The position numbers were made by a program, and so were the translations under genes. Positions 34,701-44,737 of a stretch of DNA of 64,000 nt are shown piece after piece. This stretch comes from Adineta ricciae. Its lineage: Eukaryota; Rotifera; Eurotatoria; Adinetida; Adinetidae. The stretch covers positions 1 to 64,000 of the forward strand of contig CAJNOJ010000386.1 in NCBI GenBank assembly GCA_905250025.1, given 5' to 3'. Under the pieces are notes generated by a model. It saw only the letters and a program-made list of their open reading frames with translations. It was not told the origin of the DNA and did not search any database. The first letter of the stretch is position 1. The number at the start of each line of letters is the position of its first letter.

Positions 34701-36560
34701 ATTACAACGTATTGCACGTGCATTACATGGCCATTCATCACAATTAGTTTCATCTGTTTCCTTTTCGCCTTCAATTTTCTCCCTAAAAATCAAATGCCCG
34801 TTGCATAGTTCTTGATAGAAAACTGGCATCTGAACTTTTAAATCGAAATGACGTAAATATTGACAATTGAACTCATGCGTGCAACCAATGGGAAAAATCT
34901 CATCGACATCGAATAGACAATCGGAGTGATTGTCGTGCAATAATCGTCGAGGAATACATGTTGGATTCGTACTTAGAACACACTGAAACCGATTTCTCAG
35001 ATTATAATTACATGAATCGATACTACTCTCATCACTTGTATGTGGAAAACAATCTGCATGACGATCGACGATGCGGTGAATAGAAATGAGTCGACCATTG
35101 GCACATTGAAACAGCGACTTGGAATTGTTAAGAGGGATCGTGTTTACATGAGAGAATATATTCTGAATGCTGACAGCTAATTGAGTGGCACGTGAGATAC
35201 CAATGCCTCCCGCGTTATATTGCCATAGATAGAAAAACACCAGCGTTCGGCATTCGTAATTTAAAGAATAATTCACTATATGATGTTCAGATAAAATATA
35301 CAAATTCGATGCAGAAAAATCGTACACCGAACTATTGTAACAGATAGCAATGGGTGGAGAAAAATATGCTTTGTCTCGGTTCTTCAATTTTGTGTTATTG
35401 TAAAGTAATTGAACATATGGCATGATGTAATACGGCGGTGGAAAGAAAAATAACTGTGGACACGAGAGATGAAGATTGAGGTTAGGTCGGCAATAACTTG
35501 CAGGAAAATAAATACCTTCCTGACATCTTGATTGTACATTGGGCGATTCATACAAACAAGACAAGCCGAGTAAACACCACATATGCTGCCAGCAAGTATA
35601 ATTTAAATTCGTATCATTTTTAAAGCTGAATATATCTTTGATGTATAAGGAATTTCTTTGACTCTGACATTCTTCATACTCTGTTGTCTTACCAGCTTTA
35701 TCAAAACCATAGTCCTGAAAACACGATCCATCACCACAGCTAAATCCGGCCAGACCACACGAATGATCGTCGCAGTCGATCGAACTCTCATTGTGACAAT
35801 ACTGACTATGATCATGAGTTTCTTGTTCGTCGTAAAAATCCATACAGTCCATAGTTAAATCGAATGAGAAACTTCGCGGTATGCATAAACCATTACGACA
35901 TCGATATTCAGTAATTGGATCACATTCATTAAGTTCCATTTCAAGACAATTCTCTTCATCATGTCCGTTAGTACAGTCGCGTATTCCATCGCAAATTTGT
36001 CGCCAGTCAAGACATAGACTGACATACGGCGTACAATTAGACATTTGGTAGCATGTCATTTGTGCTTCTGTCAGTCGACGCACATCGAATCTTCGTTTTT
36101 TAGGGATTTCAATGTTATTTCGAATGAATGTCTGTTCGATGAGATCATCAAACGTAGGAAAGTTAAGCGCAAAACTGTATTGACATCGGACACCGAAGTA
36201 TTTCTCATCCGAACAATTACAGAATATTTGTTCCGGATTCTTGCCCGTTTCTAAATAATCAGCATAGGCCGCAATAAGGTCGAGAGGCGAGTGCCAATCC
36301 AAAAGATCTGTTATATTTACTCCGGCTTGACGAAGAGCAAGAAAAGTAGAACTGGTGCCGTAACAAGGAAGAGATTTACTTTCAAATGGATCGACTGATC
36401 GAATGCAATAGGAGATGAGATGTCGACCAAGTTCGTTGCCTGTTTTCATATAGCGATACAGACAATCGTGATCACCATTATTGAGAACATTGTTCGTGTG
36501 AAACAATCGAAAAGATTCGACGAATGATATTCCATATAGAAGAACGAATAGCATTAACAT
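31752..36560 (-). CDS. LDLa/EGF ectodomain 7TM receptor, gene 2
   Basis: A single exon of 1602 residues if it starts at ATG 36560, which gives the signal peptide MLMLFVLLYGISFVESF; the frame extends further up only to a TTG. Module order matches gene 1: EGF-like (CNCSDEKYFGVRC), LDLa (CLDWRQICDGIRDCTNGHDEENC and others), long ectodomain with more LDLa pieces (CNRKIDCIDAEDEWAC), EGF repeats (CLCPEHFSGTHC), then seven membrane helices with GNYLLVLSFVSLVTIVFL and DWLTACIACERTSN, where ERT takes the DRY place. It is a tandem paralogue of gene 1, much more diverged than the block copies, so an older duplication. It has no intron at the gene 1 position. The role is likely cell-surface sensing; the ligand is unknown. 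Confidence 0.85.
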   Translation of the reverse strand: MLMLFVLLYGISFVESFRLFHTNNVLNNGDHDCLYRYMKTGNELGRHLISYCIRSVDPFESKSLPCYGTSSTFLALRQAGVNITDLLDWHSPLDLIAAYADYLETGKNPEQIFCNCSDEKYFGVRCQYSFALNFPTFDDLIEQTFIRNNIEIPKKRRFDVRRLTEAQMTCYQMSNCTPYVSLCLDWRQICDGIRDCTNGHDEENCLEMELNECDPITEYRCRNGLCIPRSFSFDLTMDCMDFYDEQETHDHSQYCHNESSIDCDDHSCGLAGFSCGDGSCFQDYGFDKAGKTTEYEECQSQRNSLYIKDIFSFKNDTNLNYTCWQHMWCLLGLSCLYESPNVQSRCQEGIYFPASYCRPNLNLHLSCPQLFFFPPPYYIMPYVQLLYNNTKLKNRDKAYFSPPIAICYNSSVYDFSASNLYILSEHHIVNYSLNYECRTLVFFYLWQYNAGGIGISRATQLAVSIQNIFSHVNTIPLNNSKSLFQCANGRLISIHRIVDRHADCFPHTSDESSIDSCNYNLRNRFQCVLSTNPTCIPRRLLHDNHSDCLFDVDEIFPIGCTHEFNCQYLRHFDLKVQMPVFYQELCNGHLIFREKIEGEKETDETNCDEWPCNARAIRCNGVWNRPNGCDELHCPRMISNYIAQHVGNCSENEHYCFQYNSSEVGCLPLVKAGDGTADCLFASDERWYLASQVEDELNSGSLLPCHKPVGEIVSFRDICNGLDNCNLRDDELLCPWRQNSSCKGFLCKNGTCLSSTSRCNRKIDCIDAEDEWACDFGYKIERAIPNQFEITRFSLIKNRNKTMITANNSVLWLCHRGILIYDTNMEYHCLCPPSYHGSQCQYQSERLTVSFRMDIVSTMKVKSIYQLIFYLLDEEENPLAVESYIYALTIHLSLKHLIVLTYPRTNQSSSSLGKLSLRIDSYIVTQYSVDPSVSWFFPVQFPFLPVNRLAVRLVPEQHPPDRALCHELRCKHGVCEMFSNVHRAFCRCFTNWAGSTCDREVTMLNCRTPSVSAIVNEHALCICPLGRTGHHCQVAHSSCDTTQCQNGGTCVSLDIRTGEQICLCPEHFSGTHCQNRNSHSVLSITCNLGNIPVLIVHFLYIPTYLPGMLVHRDIYFSSNVQPNKPVSINDEDYPYLSPIIVAQSIHEPNSFYGSYYLVGSLEDNRTSLTTSISPHNRCPHVSERLNSTLMNFEWLKRIKFYHKYFRNVTCFYDEIYMCLVDEQHVPECLYFNHAITNCTEKNYCENDGRCLQKKRSGQINFACACPKCITGTFCQIRTTQFFLTLDSLLGGVIITDAPWSEQSILLKVLTTFAILMFIIGIVSNLMSFLTCINSNICKTGSGNYLLVLSFVSLVTIVFLAGHFIHLLISQITVIKNRRWLIVSCTLFDFLLSFLVSLCDWLTACIACERTSNSLQGVRFSRRTSVRAVKIVIPLLVTVLLLVLLHRPFNQDLLNDPYNNERSWCIIKFRQPWLQYYTIVINVFNTTVPFLINFVSAIVFLVSFSRTRQRADTKTKYSVVLRKQFYLHKDLIISPCCMIVFKVPWIITMLIVKCIESPWQLYLTVVVYCLSLMPLTTTFLIFIVPAPAYWKVFLDKWHKFSGQ

Positions 36561-37996
36561 GTTTCTTCCAGATATGCTTCTAACGATTGTTTCGAAAAAG
36601 AATTTATACAAAACGTGTCTGACGTCAATGAAATATTAACACTTTGTATATGTAGAGAGATTGTTGAACATGACATAAAAATTGGCACGTATCGCACTCT
36701 CTATTTGATACAGAAAAATCTGAATGAACCGGAATATTCTATTGCTTAATTATTTTCTTAAGAACACAACAAAACAGTCGCTTTTTTCTAAACTTTTGGA
36801 CCTGGAACCGGTAGGGCATTTTTTGTTCAAATATCATTGAATCGTGTATCCAAAGTTCAAACATGTAATAAAGAAAATCTTGGTTTTCCCTTTTATCAAA
36901 TTACAAGTGCGTGTTTGAAGGAAAATGGCATTGCTCCATATTTTACTTTTTCCGAGTCATTTTCAATGTTCAGCAGAGCACTATCACTCCGTCTGCTATC
37001 GCTGTTTGCATTATCTTTTAGCGACATCAAGAATCAAGTGAGCTTATAAAGACAACCACTACTGTTAAATCTGCGTTTGTTCATTAATCACGTCGCACAA
37101 TACGAGATATGTTATCAGAATTCCTGGCACATTTTATATCAAGATTAAACTGCAAAGGATAGCACATGTTATCGAGAGTTTCAAGCGTTCATTTGGGTTG
37201 ATTCATCGCTAAATTTGACATATATCCTACGAGGAAATCAAATCGAAAGAAAAACTTATCGAAATGACACTCCGATGAACTTACGCGATAGATATGAATC
37301 CTCCAGACGATTCATTTGATCTGAATATTGTTTTGTAATTGGTTCGGGATTAGCTGTTAAAGGTAATTCAATTCGTAACATTGTATGAGATGATAAATGT
37401 CCAAAACTGTGTATTTTATTATTGTAACAAGCCGTATAGATATTACATTTTATAAAAATGACTAATAACACAGAACAGATTAAATGAATAAGAAAAAATA
37501 TGGTGAAGTGACACCCTCAGTCCCTTGTTGCAATTGAATACTTATTTTTGTATCCTTGACGTATGTAAAAGACACATTTGTCGTTAGAGAGGAAAAAGCT
37601 TCAGAACAATATAGTTACCCTTTTTTCTTTCTCTTCTACGAACACAAATAATATCATATTTTTTTCTTCTTCATACAGAACAGAAGGAACAAGAGAAGGA
37701 GAAGGAGAGAAAGAAGATTGATTAGTACATATGAAGTGTGTTGCACTGTTTGATTAACTTTCAAGTAGAAAAATTCTTGAATGAGTAACATTTAATCTGC
37801 ACAATTCATTCCTGAAACTTTTCACTTTTTTCTTTTCGTTATTATTCATAGTTAAATGAAGCAAATAGATCGATTGATTTGCGTATTTAAATATGATTTA
37901 GGAAAGTTGTTATTGAGAAAGATGATCTTGTTCATTGCAACGTGTTTGATCGAAGAAATAAATTGAATTTTTCAATGAAAAAGAAAATGAAATATT
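36561..37996. other. Gene-poor stretch
   Basis: About 1.4 kb without a supported gene. A polypurine run (GAAGGAACAAGAGAAGGAG and onward) lies near 37680-37715. A 71-codon minus-strand frame at 37256-37471 has no recognisable motif and I do not call it. Confidence 0.4.
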
Positions 37997-38880
37997 TTAT
38001 AAATTTGTCTTTTGATCTTCGTGTTTAATAATCTTTTTAATATCCGCTGATTGAACAATTCGAATGTGATTCTTTTTGAAATTTCTTAATTGAAATTTGA
38101 TTGTTTTTTCATCCACACCTCGACATGCATCTTGAATAACAAAAGTTTTATAATTGAAATGTTTTGCATCTAAAGCTGTTGCAGCAACACAATAATCCAA
38201 TGCTAAACCAGATATAAATACATGAGTAACATGTTTTGATTTTAATTTCTCATTTAATATTGTCATATGAAGTTTATTATTATCAGTAAATGCTGAATAA
38301 CTATCAACATCTGGATCAGTACCTTTTTTTATATAAAAAATCTTTTGATTTGGAAGTGGATGAATAAGATCTTCAGCAATTTGTGCTTCAAAAGTATTTT
38401 GTACACAATGTGTTGGCCATAAGATTTGTTTTGTCCAATATTTTGGTCCTGTATATGTCACAGTGTCGCCTATTTTGTATTGTTCATAATGATCACCTAA
38501 CACATATTCTTGGCGATCTTTGATATTGTCGATGAATGAAATATGATCTTTCGGATGCCAATCCATTGTATAAACGAAAACATCGAATGGAACACTTTTG
38601 ATCAGTTTGTTTATGACCGGAATAACTTCTGCACCATTTTGTCGAGCTGAACTTTGATTCAATGCTAATGAACCATTAATAAAACAATATTGAACATCGA
38701 CAATTAACAATGCATAAACATTTTTTGATGTTTTCTTCTCTAGAATTTTTTGATGATTAAGATTATTTATTATTTGAAAAGAAAAACATTTTTACTTATT
38801 CGTTTTTGTTCATTTCTTCTTTTTCCTTCGATGAAGAAGATACAAATAGTTGTAATGAGAAGAAATTTGAGAAATAACAT
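37997..38880 (-). CDS. Nicotinamidase (isochorismatase family) with predicted signal peptide
   Basis: Exons 38796-38880 and 37997-38739, intron of 56 bases (GTAAAA..TTCTAG), in frame, 275 residues. The short first exon supplies MLFLKFLLITTICIFFIEG, a good signal peptide, followed by a basic stretch. The enzyme has the catalytic Asp in LLIVDVQ, the metal triad in DWHPKDH and WPTHC, the Lys in YIKKGTDP, and the nucleophile Cys in SGLALDYCVAAT. Nicotinamidases hydrolyse nicotinamide to nicotinate and ammonia for NAD salvage; they occur in invertebrates and microbes but not in vertebrates. The signal peptide implies secretion or an ER/lysosomal place, which is unusual for a salvage enzyme. Exon 1 is inferred from splice sites and frame; the core is certain, and the core alone has only a TTG start. 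Confidence 0.85.
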
Positions 38881-39387
38881 TCAAATCGAATGATGATTTT
38901 TTTGTTTGTGAATATTTACAATTTTACACTAAACCAAAACTATGTGATTGATCGACAAATATTTCGATATTACTCTGTAACGATGTTAATTCATGCATAA
39001 CTTATGTTTTGTTAATATGAAGAAAAGCAATTATTTTCTTTTTCTTTCGATGAAATTAATCGAACGAATTTATTTCTAAAAAATATCAAAGAAAAATTCA
39101 TTTGAGACTTTGAATAGTCATTCCTGATTACACAAATGTTGAAATAGATATTATTTAGTAAGTAAATGCGTATGATACACTGAAGAGATTTAATGTGGAA
39201 ATATTTCAACTTTTTTTTTGATTGGAGAATTGTAAAACTGGTGACAGATGGTACTGTAACGCAATTAAATGTTTTGTTTTCGTCACTTCCAGCAGATATT
39301 AACCGTGAGTGAGTGTTGTTTCTTTCATATACGAAGAAAACAAGTTACTTATTAACAACTCTCGTACCATCAACAGGCGAATTGTAA
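38881..39387. promoter_or_regulatory. Divergent intergenic region, nicotinamidase and membrane protein gene
   Basis: Very AT-rich. It lies between a minus-strand and a plus-strand gene, so it should contain both promoters. No motif can be assigned with confidence. Confidence 0.35.
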
Positions 39388-40419
39388 ATGATGACAAAGG
39401 GAAAGAATAATGTAATCAGTGTATTACGTGTAGTGGAAAAGTACGTTGACTTGCCTATTTATTCATATGTATTGTATAATTTATCAAATATTTTAGAACT
39501 GAAAGTGATCATTTGGCTGTGCAGCGATTACGAGTGAAAGTCGGTATTGCTGTAGGCTTGTTGATTGTCATAGTGATTGTAACTCCAACAATGATTGTTT
39601 TATTGCGAAAGAAAAGTTCAACAATAACAGGTTTAATGAACATCACTGAATCGTTGATAACAACAGAGGCAGATATTACGACATCATCATTCATTGAAAA
39701 AGAGACAAGTGTGGTAATATCTCTTGAGAGCGCGACTATAAAAAACATCGTAATTTCGAACGGAATGATAACAAATGCGGCTAAATCAATCACATCCACA
39801 AGCATTGCAAAAAATATCACAGGTGAAAAAGTGTTATCAGAGGAGACTTTAGAATGTTTATTTTAATAATGTTTAATATTTAGCTTTCCAAATATTCAAC
39901 CGAACGAATGAAGTAGTTTACGCTATTTGGAATACATCTGCAGGTGTAGGAGTAGGTCAGTACTAGCCGAGTGAACCACCTGAAGCTGCGCTAGATGGTA
40001 ACTTAAGTACAGAATATACAAATCATGGCTGTGCTGATGAGCGTTTTAATATAACATCTGGCATGTACACAGGTTTCTATTTCACAATTAAAAGTGTCCC
40101 CTTTCGTCTTATGAAATTTCGTATGGGTACAAACGTCCAAGAAGCGAAGCGCGATCCGATGACAATCACGATCGAAGGTAGTAACAATGATCAATCGGAA
40201 TTACTCCTTGGAAAAAGTTGGACTCCAATCTATAGTGGCTCTTCGGGTCTTACTAAAAGTCTACAAAGATCATCCTATGGCACAACACAAACTGTAGCGA
40301 CTAACGTAGCGTCATTCAGAAGCTATCGTCTTATTGTTACATCAACCAGAGAGAAACACAATTCTGTTTCATACTCAGAATTTGTGATGATGGGACAATA
40401 TTTAAATAACATCAACTGA
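39388..40419 (+). pseudogene. Single-pass membrane protein with beta-sandwich-like C-terminal domain, in-frame stop
   Basis: Exons 39388-39440, 39497-39822 and 39884-40419 join in frame across introns of 56 and 61 bases. Product: short cytoplasmic part, one membrane helix (VGIAVGLLIVIVIVTPTMIVLL), a Thr/Ser-rich stalk, then AFQIFNRTNEVVYAIWNTS and a domain ending SYRLIVTSTREKHNSVSYSEFVMMG. The last part resembles discoidin/galactose-binding type domains of secreted proteins, a low-certainty assignment. A TAG at 39964-39966 interrupts the frame after GVGVGQY; coding continues in the same frame (PSEPPEAALDGN) to the TGA at 40419. No intron can remove the TAG. Therefore a recent nonsense allele, readthrough, or a sequencing error. 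Confidence 0.55.
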
Positions 40420-40477
40420 ATATGATGCTGAACAGATGTTTATGTTATCATATTTCTTGCTTTACTATTTTCTCATT

Positions 40478-40478
40478 N
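40478..40478. other. Single-N assembly joint
   Basis: One N between unrelated sequence on the left and the middle of a USP gene on the right. The USP copy is cut here in the same region where copy 1 is cut. Confidence 0.85.
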
Positions 40479-41307
40479 ATAAACTACCAAGACTGGTCTT
40501 CTGATAACCTCCAGCAATTTGCTCACATGAATCACAATAAATTTGTCCATCGAGTTTTTCTTTCTTTTCAAATAAATCTAATAAATTGGATAATGTGATA
40601 GGAACGGTAGATTTATCGGGCAATGGCAGTGACAAGAACTTCATCGACTCAGTTCCTTCTCCTGTCTTTCCACAGGCATCACATGTCACTTGTGAGATGG
40701 TTTCAACATTGAACAACTTTTCGATGATAGAAGATGCTGATGTATCAGCGGCAAATTTTTTCGTCATCTCATCTTGCAGAGCATCAAGTAAAGCGATGAG
40801 AAATTCATGGGCATCATGTTGAGCATAACCAATAAACTGTGGAGCATATCTACACATCTTATGCTTTAATTCAACAACCGTATTGTAAGAACATTGTCCT
40901 GACCACATTGTTTGTACCAATCTAGCATATGATGAAATAAGATTATCTTCTCCAGACTGAACGAGCAAATTTCGAAAAAATAGTGCGAAGGGAGGTACAG
41001 CATTTAAGCATTGAAGAGCACTATTCATGTAACAGCTATTACCAAGATTCGGTAGACCACAGATTTGCGGGACGACTTGTAGTGCAGGTGGATGTTCAGC
41101 AACAAGTTTTGAACTCTCTCTATCATGCTAAACAAGATCATTTATCCAGCAATATTCTCCAATATAGAAACTGGCCATTTTTCTTTTCAATGATACTGAC
41201 TCATTGGTCAATAGGAAACGATCACTTCCATTCTTGTCATTGCTACAACGGTACTGTTCGATGCTGATCGATCTTAACAGTTGTTTACATGTGTTATCAA
41301 CTAGAAA
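40479..41307 (-). pseudogene. USP copy 3, N-terminal part, truncated at N
   Basis: Core exon from 41127 down to the N. It has the canonical Cys box GLPNLGNSCYMNSALQCL and the first zinc pair CDAC, and ends after the second pair region (CDSCEQIAGG); the His box is missing. The upstream part to 41307 aligns with 3708-3900 of copy 2, then similarity stops abruptly. Amino acid changes from copy 2 are few. Copies 1 and 3 together would cover one USP with an overlap, so they may be pieces of one allele placed apart. Not functional as it stands. Confidence 0.7.
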
Positions 41308-42346
41308 ATTATATTTTATACATAAGATCTTAAGCGTCTGTACCCAAGATCTTATTACAGATCTTAGCTACCAGACATTATAAATTATCTGTGCCTAAAT
41401 TTCCACGATCTGTTCATTTTTCTGTGCCTGAGTTCTTGAGCAAGATCTTGCTTACAAGTTGTTCGACTAGGGAAGTGATATGAAAACCAAAAGAACGCAT
41501 TTTACCGATTTACTGTAAATTTCTCGATGCACTTGTCTATTTTGATAAATTTGTACCGTGAAAATAAGAAAGAAAAACAATTTTGATTTTAATGCCAATC
41601 TGGGTCAGGTGTGTGACAGTTCTGAATTGTAGAACTGGTTACCATCGGTTTATGTGAACTGCACTAACCAACCAGTTCATCAAAAAGGAACTTTTGAAAA
41701 CGAGACGCAGCAATTCTTTCTTTATTCAACTGACACCGGCTCTTTTCTGGATCAACTGACCACCCATCAGTTCAATTGCTATGATCTGAAATAAGCTACA
41801 TCAGTTTCGTTATTTGAACTGTACCGGAACCGTCACACACATAATATGGGTCAATTATGATTACAACCCTGCTGATATTTTGTCCAATAAAATGATGCGT
41901 ATCATGTTTTCACTATCAAACTTATTTTGTGCACCTATACTTATTATCTTTTTATTTTTTAACATCACAGCGATGAGAAAGTGTCATCGATTATCGAAAT
42001 AAATTCAAACTTTTTCGACCTATAAGAATTAAACACATGTAGACACAATATAATGTAACGTGCAAAATTTTTATGCGAATATTATCTGAATTTGTTTTTT
42101 TAATTTAACAATACGCTGCAAGACATTTTGCTGTTATTTTTTGTAAATTTTATTTATAACAAATAAGAATGGGATATGAATGATTTAGGGTATATATATA
42201 TAATTTTTCTTTTATCTACTAATGAATTTCTACACGCACACTTTTCCGCATTCAAAAAGAACAAGAAAATGTCAATTTTTCCATGTTGAAAGGTATATAG
42301 GTTGTCCTAAAGCTAAAATGCATATATGCGCACAGTAGTTTCAAAA
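41308..42346. other. Stretch with possible small membrane protein remnant
   Basis: 41308-41640 shows nothing recognisable. At about 41660-41795 the plus strand reads NCTNQPVHQKGTFENETQQF and on to a stop. At 41814-42002 another frame reads NCTGTVTHIIWVNYDYNP followed by a hydrophobic helix (FCAPILIIFLFFNITAM) and a basic tail. Both begin with a glycosylation site and could be exons of one small type I membrane protein, but I find no good splice sites. Low confidence; possibly decayed. Confidence 0.25.
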
Positions 42347-43927
42347 TTAAGACATGTTACAAAAACCGTCAGATTGAGGTATTTGCTCTTTCTTCAATAA
42401 AATTCCATAGGGTCGTACAGCTTTCTCATCAAAGACCCGTAGTGCTCTACCAGTGGATGTTACACCTTCATGCTCAGTATATCTATTTGGCTCGACGCGA
42501 CACTGAAATACCATTTTGTATTTAACTGTTTTTCCGTTGTTGATTTTAACAGGATATTCAGTTGCATAACCATCTGCACCTCCTTCACAGTGTGTTGCGA
42601 GGTAGATTCCGTTTACGTCAGCAATAGCTCCCAGTTTAGCAACTGCTTGTTCTTTAAACGCGTCACGTTTGCCTTTAGAATGTGAAAATCCTTGATTAGA
42701 TATGTTTTTAGCCGAATCAGCTGAAGTTCCATGATAAGCAACACACCATTCACCTGGACCATTTTTCATTCCTAACCAAACTTTATCATGAGGGTATTTA
42801 TTATCAACTTTCAATGCATGACGAAACCATGGGACAGGAAAGTAGTAAGGACGACCGCCACGTCTTTCTTCAGTAAGAATATTTAGCCCATTGTAATCCC
42901 GATTATGCTTTGGATCAAAATCAGACTTTTGCAATTGTAAACATGTTAATTCCGGTTCTAATTTATATTCATAACGGTCAGGTATTACGTACTGTAAAAT
43001 ATCTATATCCTCTTTTGTTTGATTAAAGGACGAAGCCGCTAATGCCTTTAGTTGATCGGCTAAAGATCGCGTCTCTGTTTTTGATCGTGTAGTTATACCA
43101 AAACTAAGAGATATATTATTTTTGGATTGATCATTCTGAATTGCAAAGACGCGAATAAATTCTGGTGCACATTTAATAACATTTGCGATCGCTTTGATGA
43201 ATCTCAATATAAATTCTTTAAAAGTGGTAGGATTTTTAGTAATTTCATCATAATTAATTTTAGAATCGAACCCAAATTGGAATTTAGCTGTTTCAACATC
43301 TTTTCCAGATGTTAACAAAGAATGAATACTTCCGAGATCTGCAATACCACATGCTGCACGATAATCACTATCATTGAAAGTGTATTGTGAATTGGTAAAA
43401 TTCAAATTACTACCGAGTTGTTGGACAATTTGATCTAGAACAACTACAACTGTTTCTGTGTCATCGACACCACCGCAAAATGGATCTTGGATAAAGTTTA
43501 ACGATTTTTCTTTTGTCATTGAACGATAAGTAGCAAGGCAATCAATTTGCTTCTTATCCATTGGTGATTTCGTATCATATGAGGGTGGCAAATGATTTTG
43601 ACGTACCTGAGGAATTGGAATAGGATCAAACCAGGCCGGTATAATATCGATTTTAGCTGAACTCTTTGTCACTATTGCTTTTACTATCGGCCGCTCCTGA
43701 GCTGCAGTAGGAATGTGCATCGGTGGTATAGTTGCTTGAACTGAAGATACTGAGTTAATGGGAGCAGTTATGTTTGATTCATCTGTTTGTGTTTGTATTG
43801 ATGAAGATAGTGTGGATAATTTATCAATATTTTTCGTTGAAGTTGATACTGAGTCGTCTTGAAAATCTCGATATAACTTATAAAGATAAAGAATAACGAT
43901 CAATAATATAACTTCTAACAACATCAT
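42347..43927 (-). CDS. Membrane-anchored PARP-fold (ADP-ribosyltransferase-like) protein
   Basis: 526 residues from ATG 43927 (a second ATG follows at once); the frame extends up to a TTG past CTAG, a possible splice acceptor, so a 5' exon may exist. An N-terminal signal anchor (MMLLEVILLIVILYLYKLY) is followed by a Ser/Thr/Pro-rich stalk and a globular region. The C-terminal 140 residues have CVAYHGTS (His about 399), GIYLATHCEGGADGYATEY (Tyr about 442) and YKMVFQCRVEPNRY, matching the H-Y pattern and order of strands in PARP-type ADP-ribosyl transferases. The third catalytic position (Glu in classic PARPs) is not obvious, so mono-ADP-ribosylation or no activity are both possible. Either a type II membrane or a secretory pathway protein. 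Confidence 0.6.
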   Translation of the reverse strand: MMLLEVILLIVILYLYKLYRDFQDDSVSTSTKNIDKLSTLSSSIQTQTDESNITAPINSVSSVQATIPPMHIPTAAQERPIVKAIVTKSSAKIDIIPAWFDPIPIPQVRQNHLPPSYDTKSPMDKKQIDCLATYRSMTKEKSLNFIQDPFCGGVDDTETVVVVLDQIVQQLGSNLNFTNSQYTFNDSDYRAACGIADLGSIHSLLTSGKDVETAKFQFGFDSKINYDEITKNPTTFKEFILRFIKAIANVIKCAPEFIRVFAIQNDQSKNNISLSFGITTRSKTETRSLADQLKALAASSFNQTKEDIDILQYVIPDRYEYKLEPELTCLQLQKSDFDPKHNRDYNGLNILTEERRGGRPYYFPVPWFRHALKVDNKYPHDKVWLGMKNGPGEWCVAYHGTSADSAKNISNQGFSHSKGKRDAFKEQAVAKLGAIADVNGIYLATHCEGGADGYATEYPVKINNGKTVKYKMVFQCRVEPNRYTEHEGVTSTGRALRVFDEKAVRPYGILLKKEQIPQSDGFCNMS

Positions 43928-44199
43928 AAATGAAGAATGACGTCTAGACAAAAAAAACAATTATTTTAGTAGCGTAATAACATTACTAATGCAGAAGAAT
44001 TTCTCTCTGAATCTTCCTAAGACAAATAAACAACTTTGAAAAATACTTTTTTTCCGATCTCTATTTCAACGAACGATCGGGTAATTCACTATTGGCGGAA
44101 AAATCACTTCTATATAGTTTTTTTTTCATACGAGGAGAGAAACACTTAAAAGAAAAACATTTTACTCTTTCTATTGGCTGAGAAACGAATCCATGGAGA

Positions 44200-44463
44200 C
44201 CCAGGTCGATCAATTCCATACTCGAATCCGATGAAATCCGGATGACGGAATCGCACTGGATTCCGATGGTCTCGGATGCCATGTCGGATTTCGTCGGATC
44301 TGAAACACAGATTTTCCTGATTTTCTAAGGGTCATCATAGAGTATAGCTAAAAAGATTGCTCATAAAATTTGCAATAACCGACTGAATTTTTCCAGTCAG
44401 ATTCCAATGCAATTCCGTTTCCAGGAATCCGGTCGGATCCAGCGTCGGATTTGTTGACCTGGG
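44200..44463. mobile_element. MITE-like element with CCCAGGTC ends
   Basis: The ends CCCAGGTCGATC and GTTGACCTGGG are inverted repeats, and the inner part shows further imperfect inverted similarity (GGATTCC, CGGAATC and TCGGATTTC tracts), about 264 bases in total. It contains no coding frame. It sits just upstream of the PARP-fold gene. The class is unknown and target-site duplications are not clear. Confidence 0.45.
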
Positions 44464-44737
44464 AATTCAGTGAGACAATTAAATCATTTATCTTCCACAA
44501 CATGTGAAGACAGTCAGTAGTTGGATAATGTCACAGTATTTCGGTATGATGATAAGACTCGCTCTTGAGGGTGAGGATGGGTAAAAATTTTTTCATGATT
44601 GGAATCGATAGAGCTCATCGAGTAGTATCTGGAATAAGTGTTGGAATGGTAGCCGAAAGTGAGGAAACGAATCCGTGCTTCTTTTTCTGTAATTTTCATG
44701 TTTTTGAAGGTTTTTTTTTGCAATTTTATGAGTAGCT

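Noticed and set aside
37256..37471. Minus-strand 71-codon gene
   Set aside because: No motif, no conserved partner, and a length expected by chance in AT-rich DNA.
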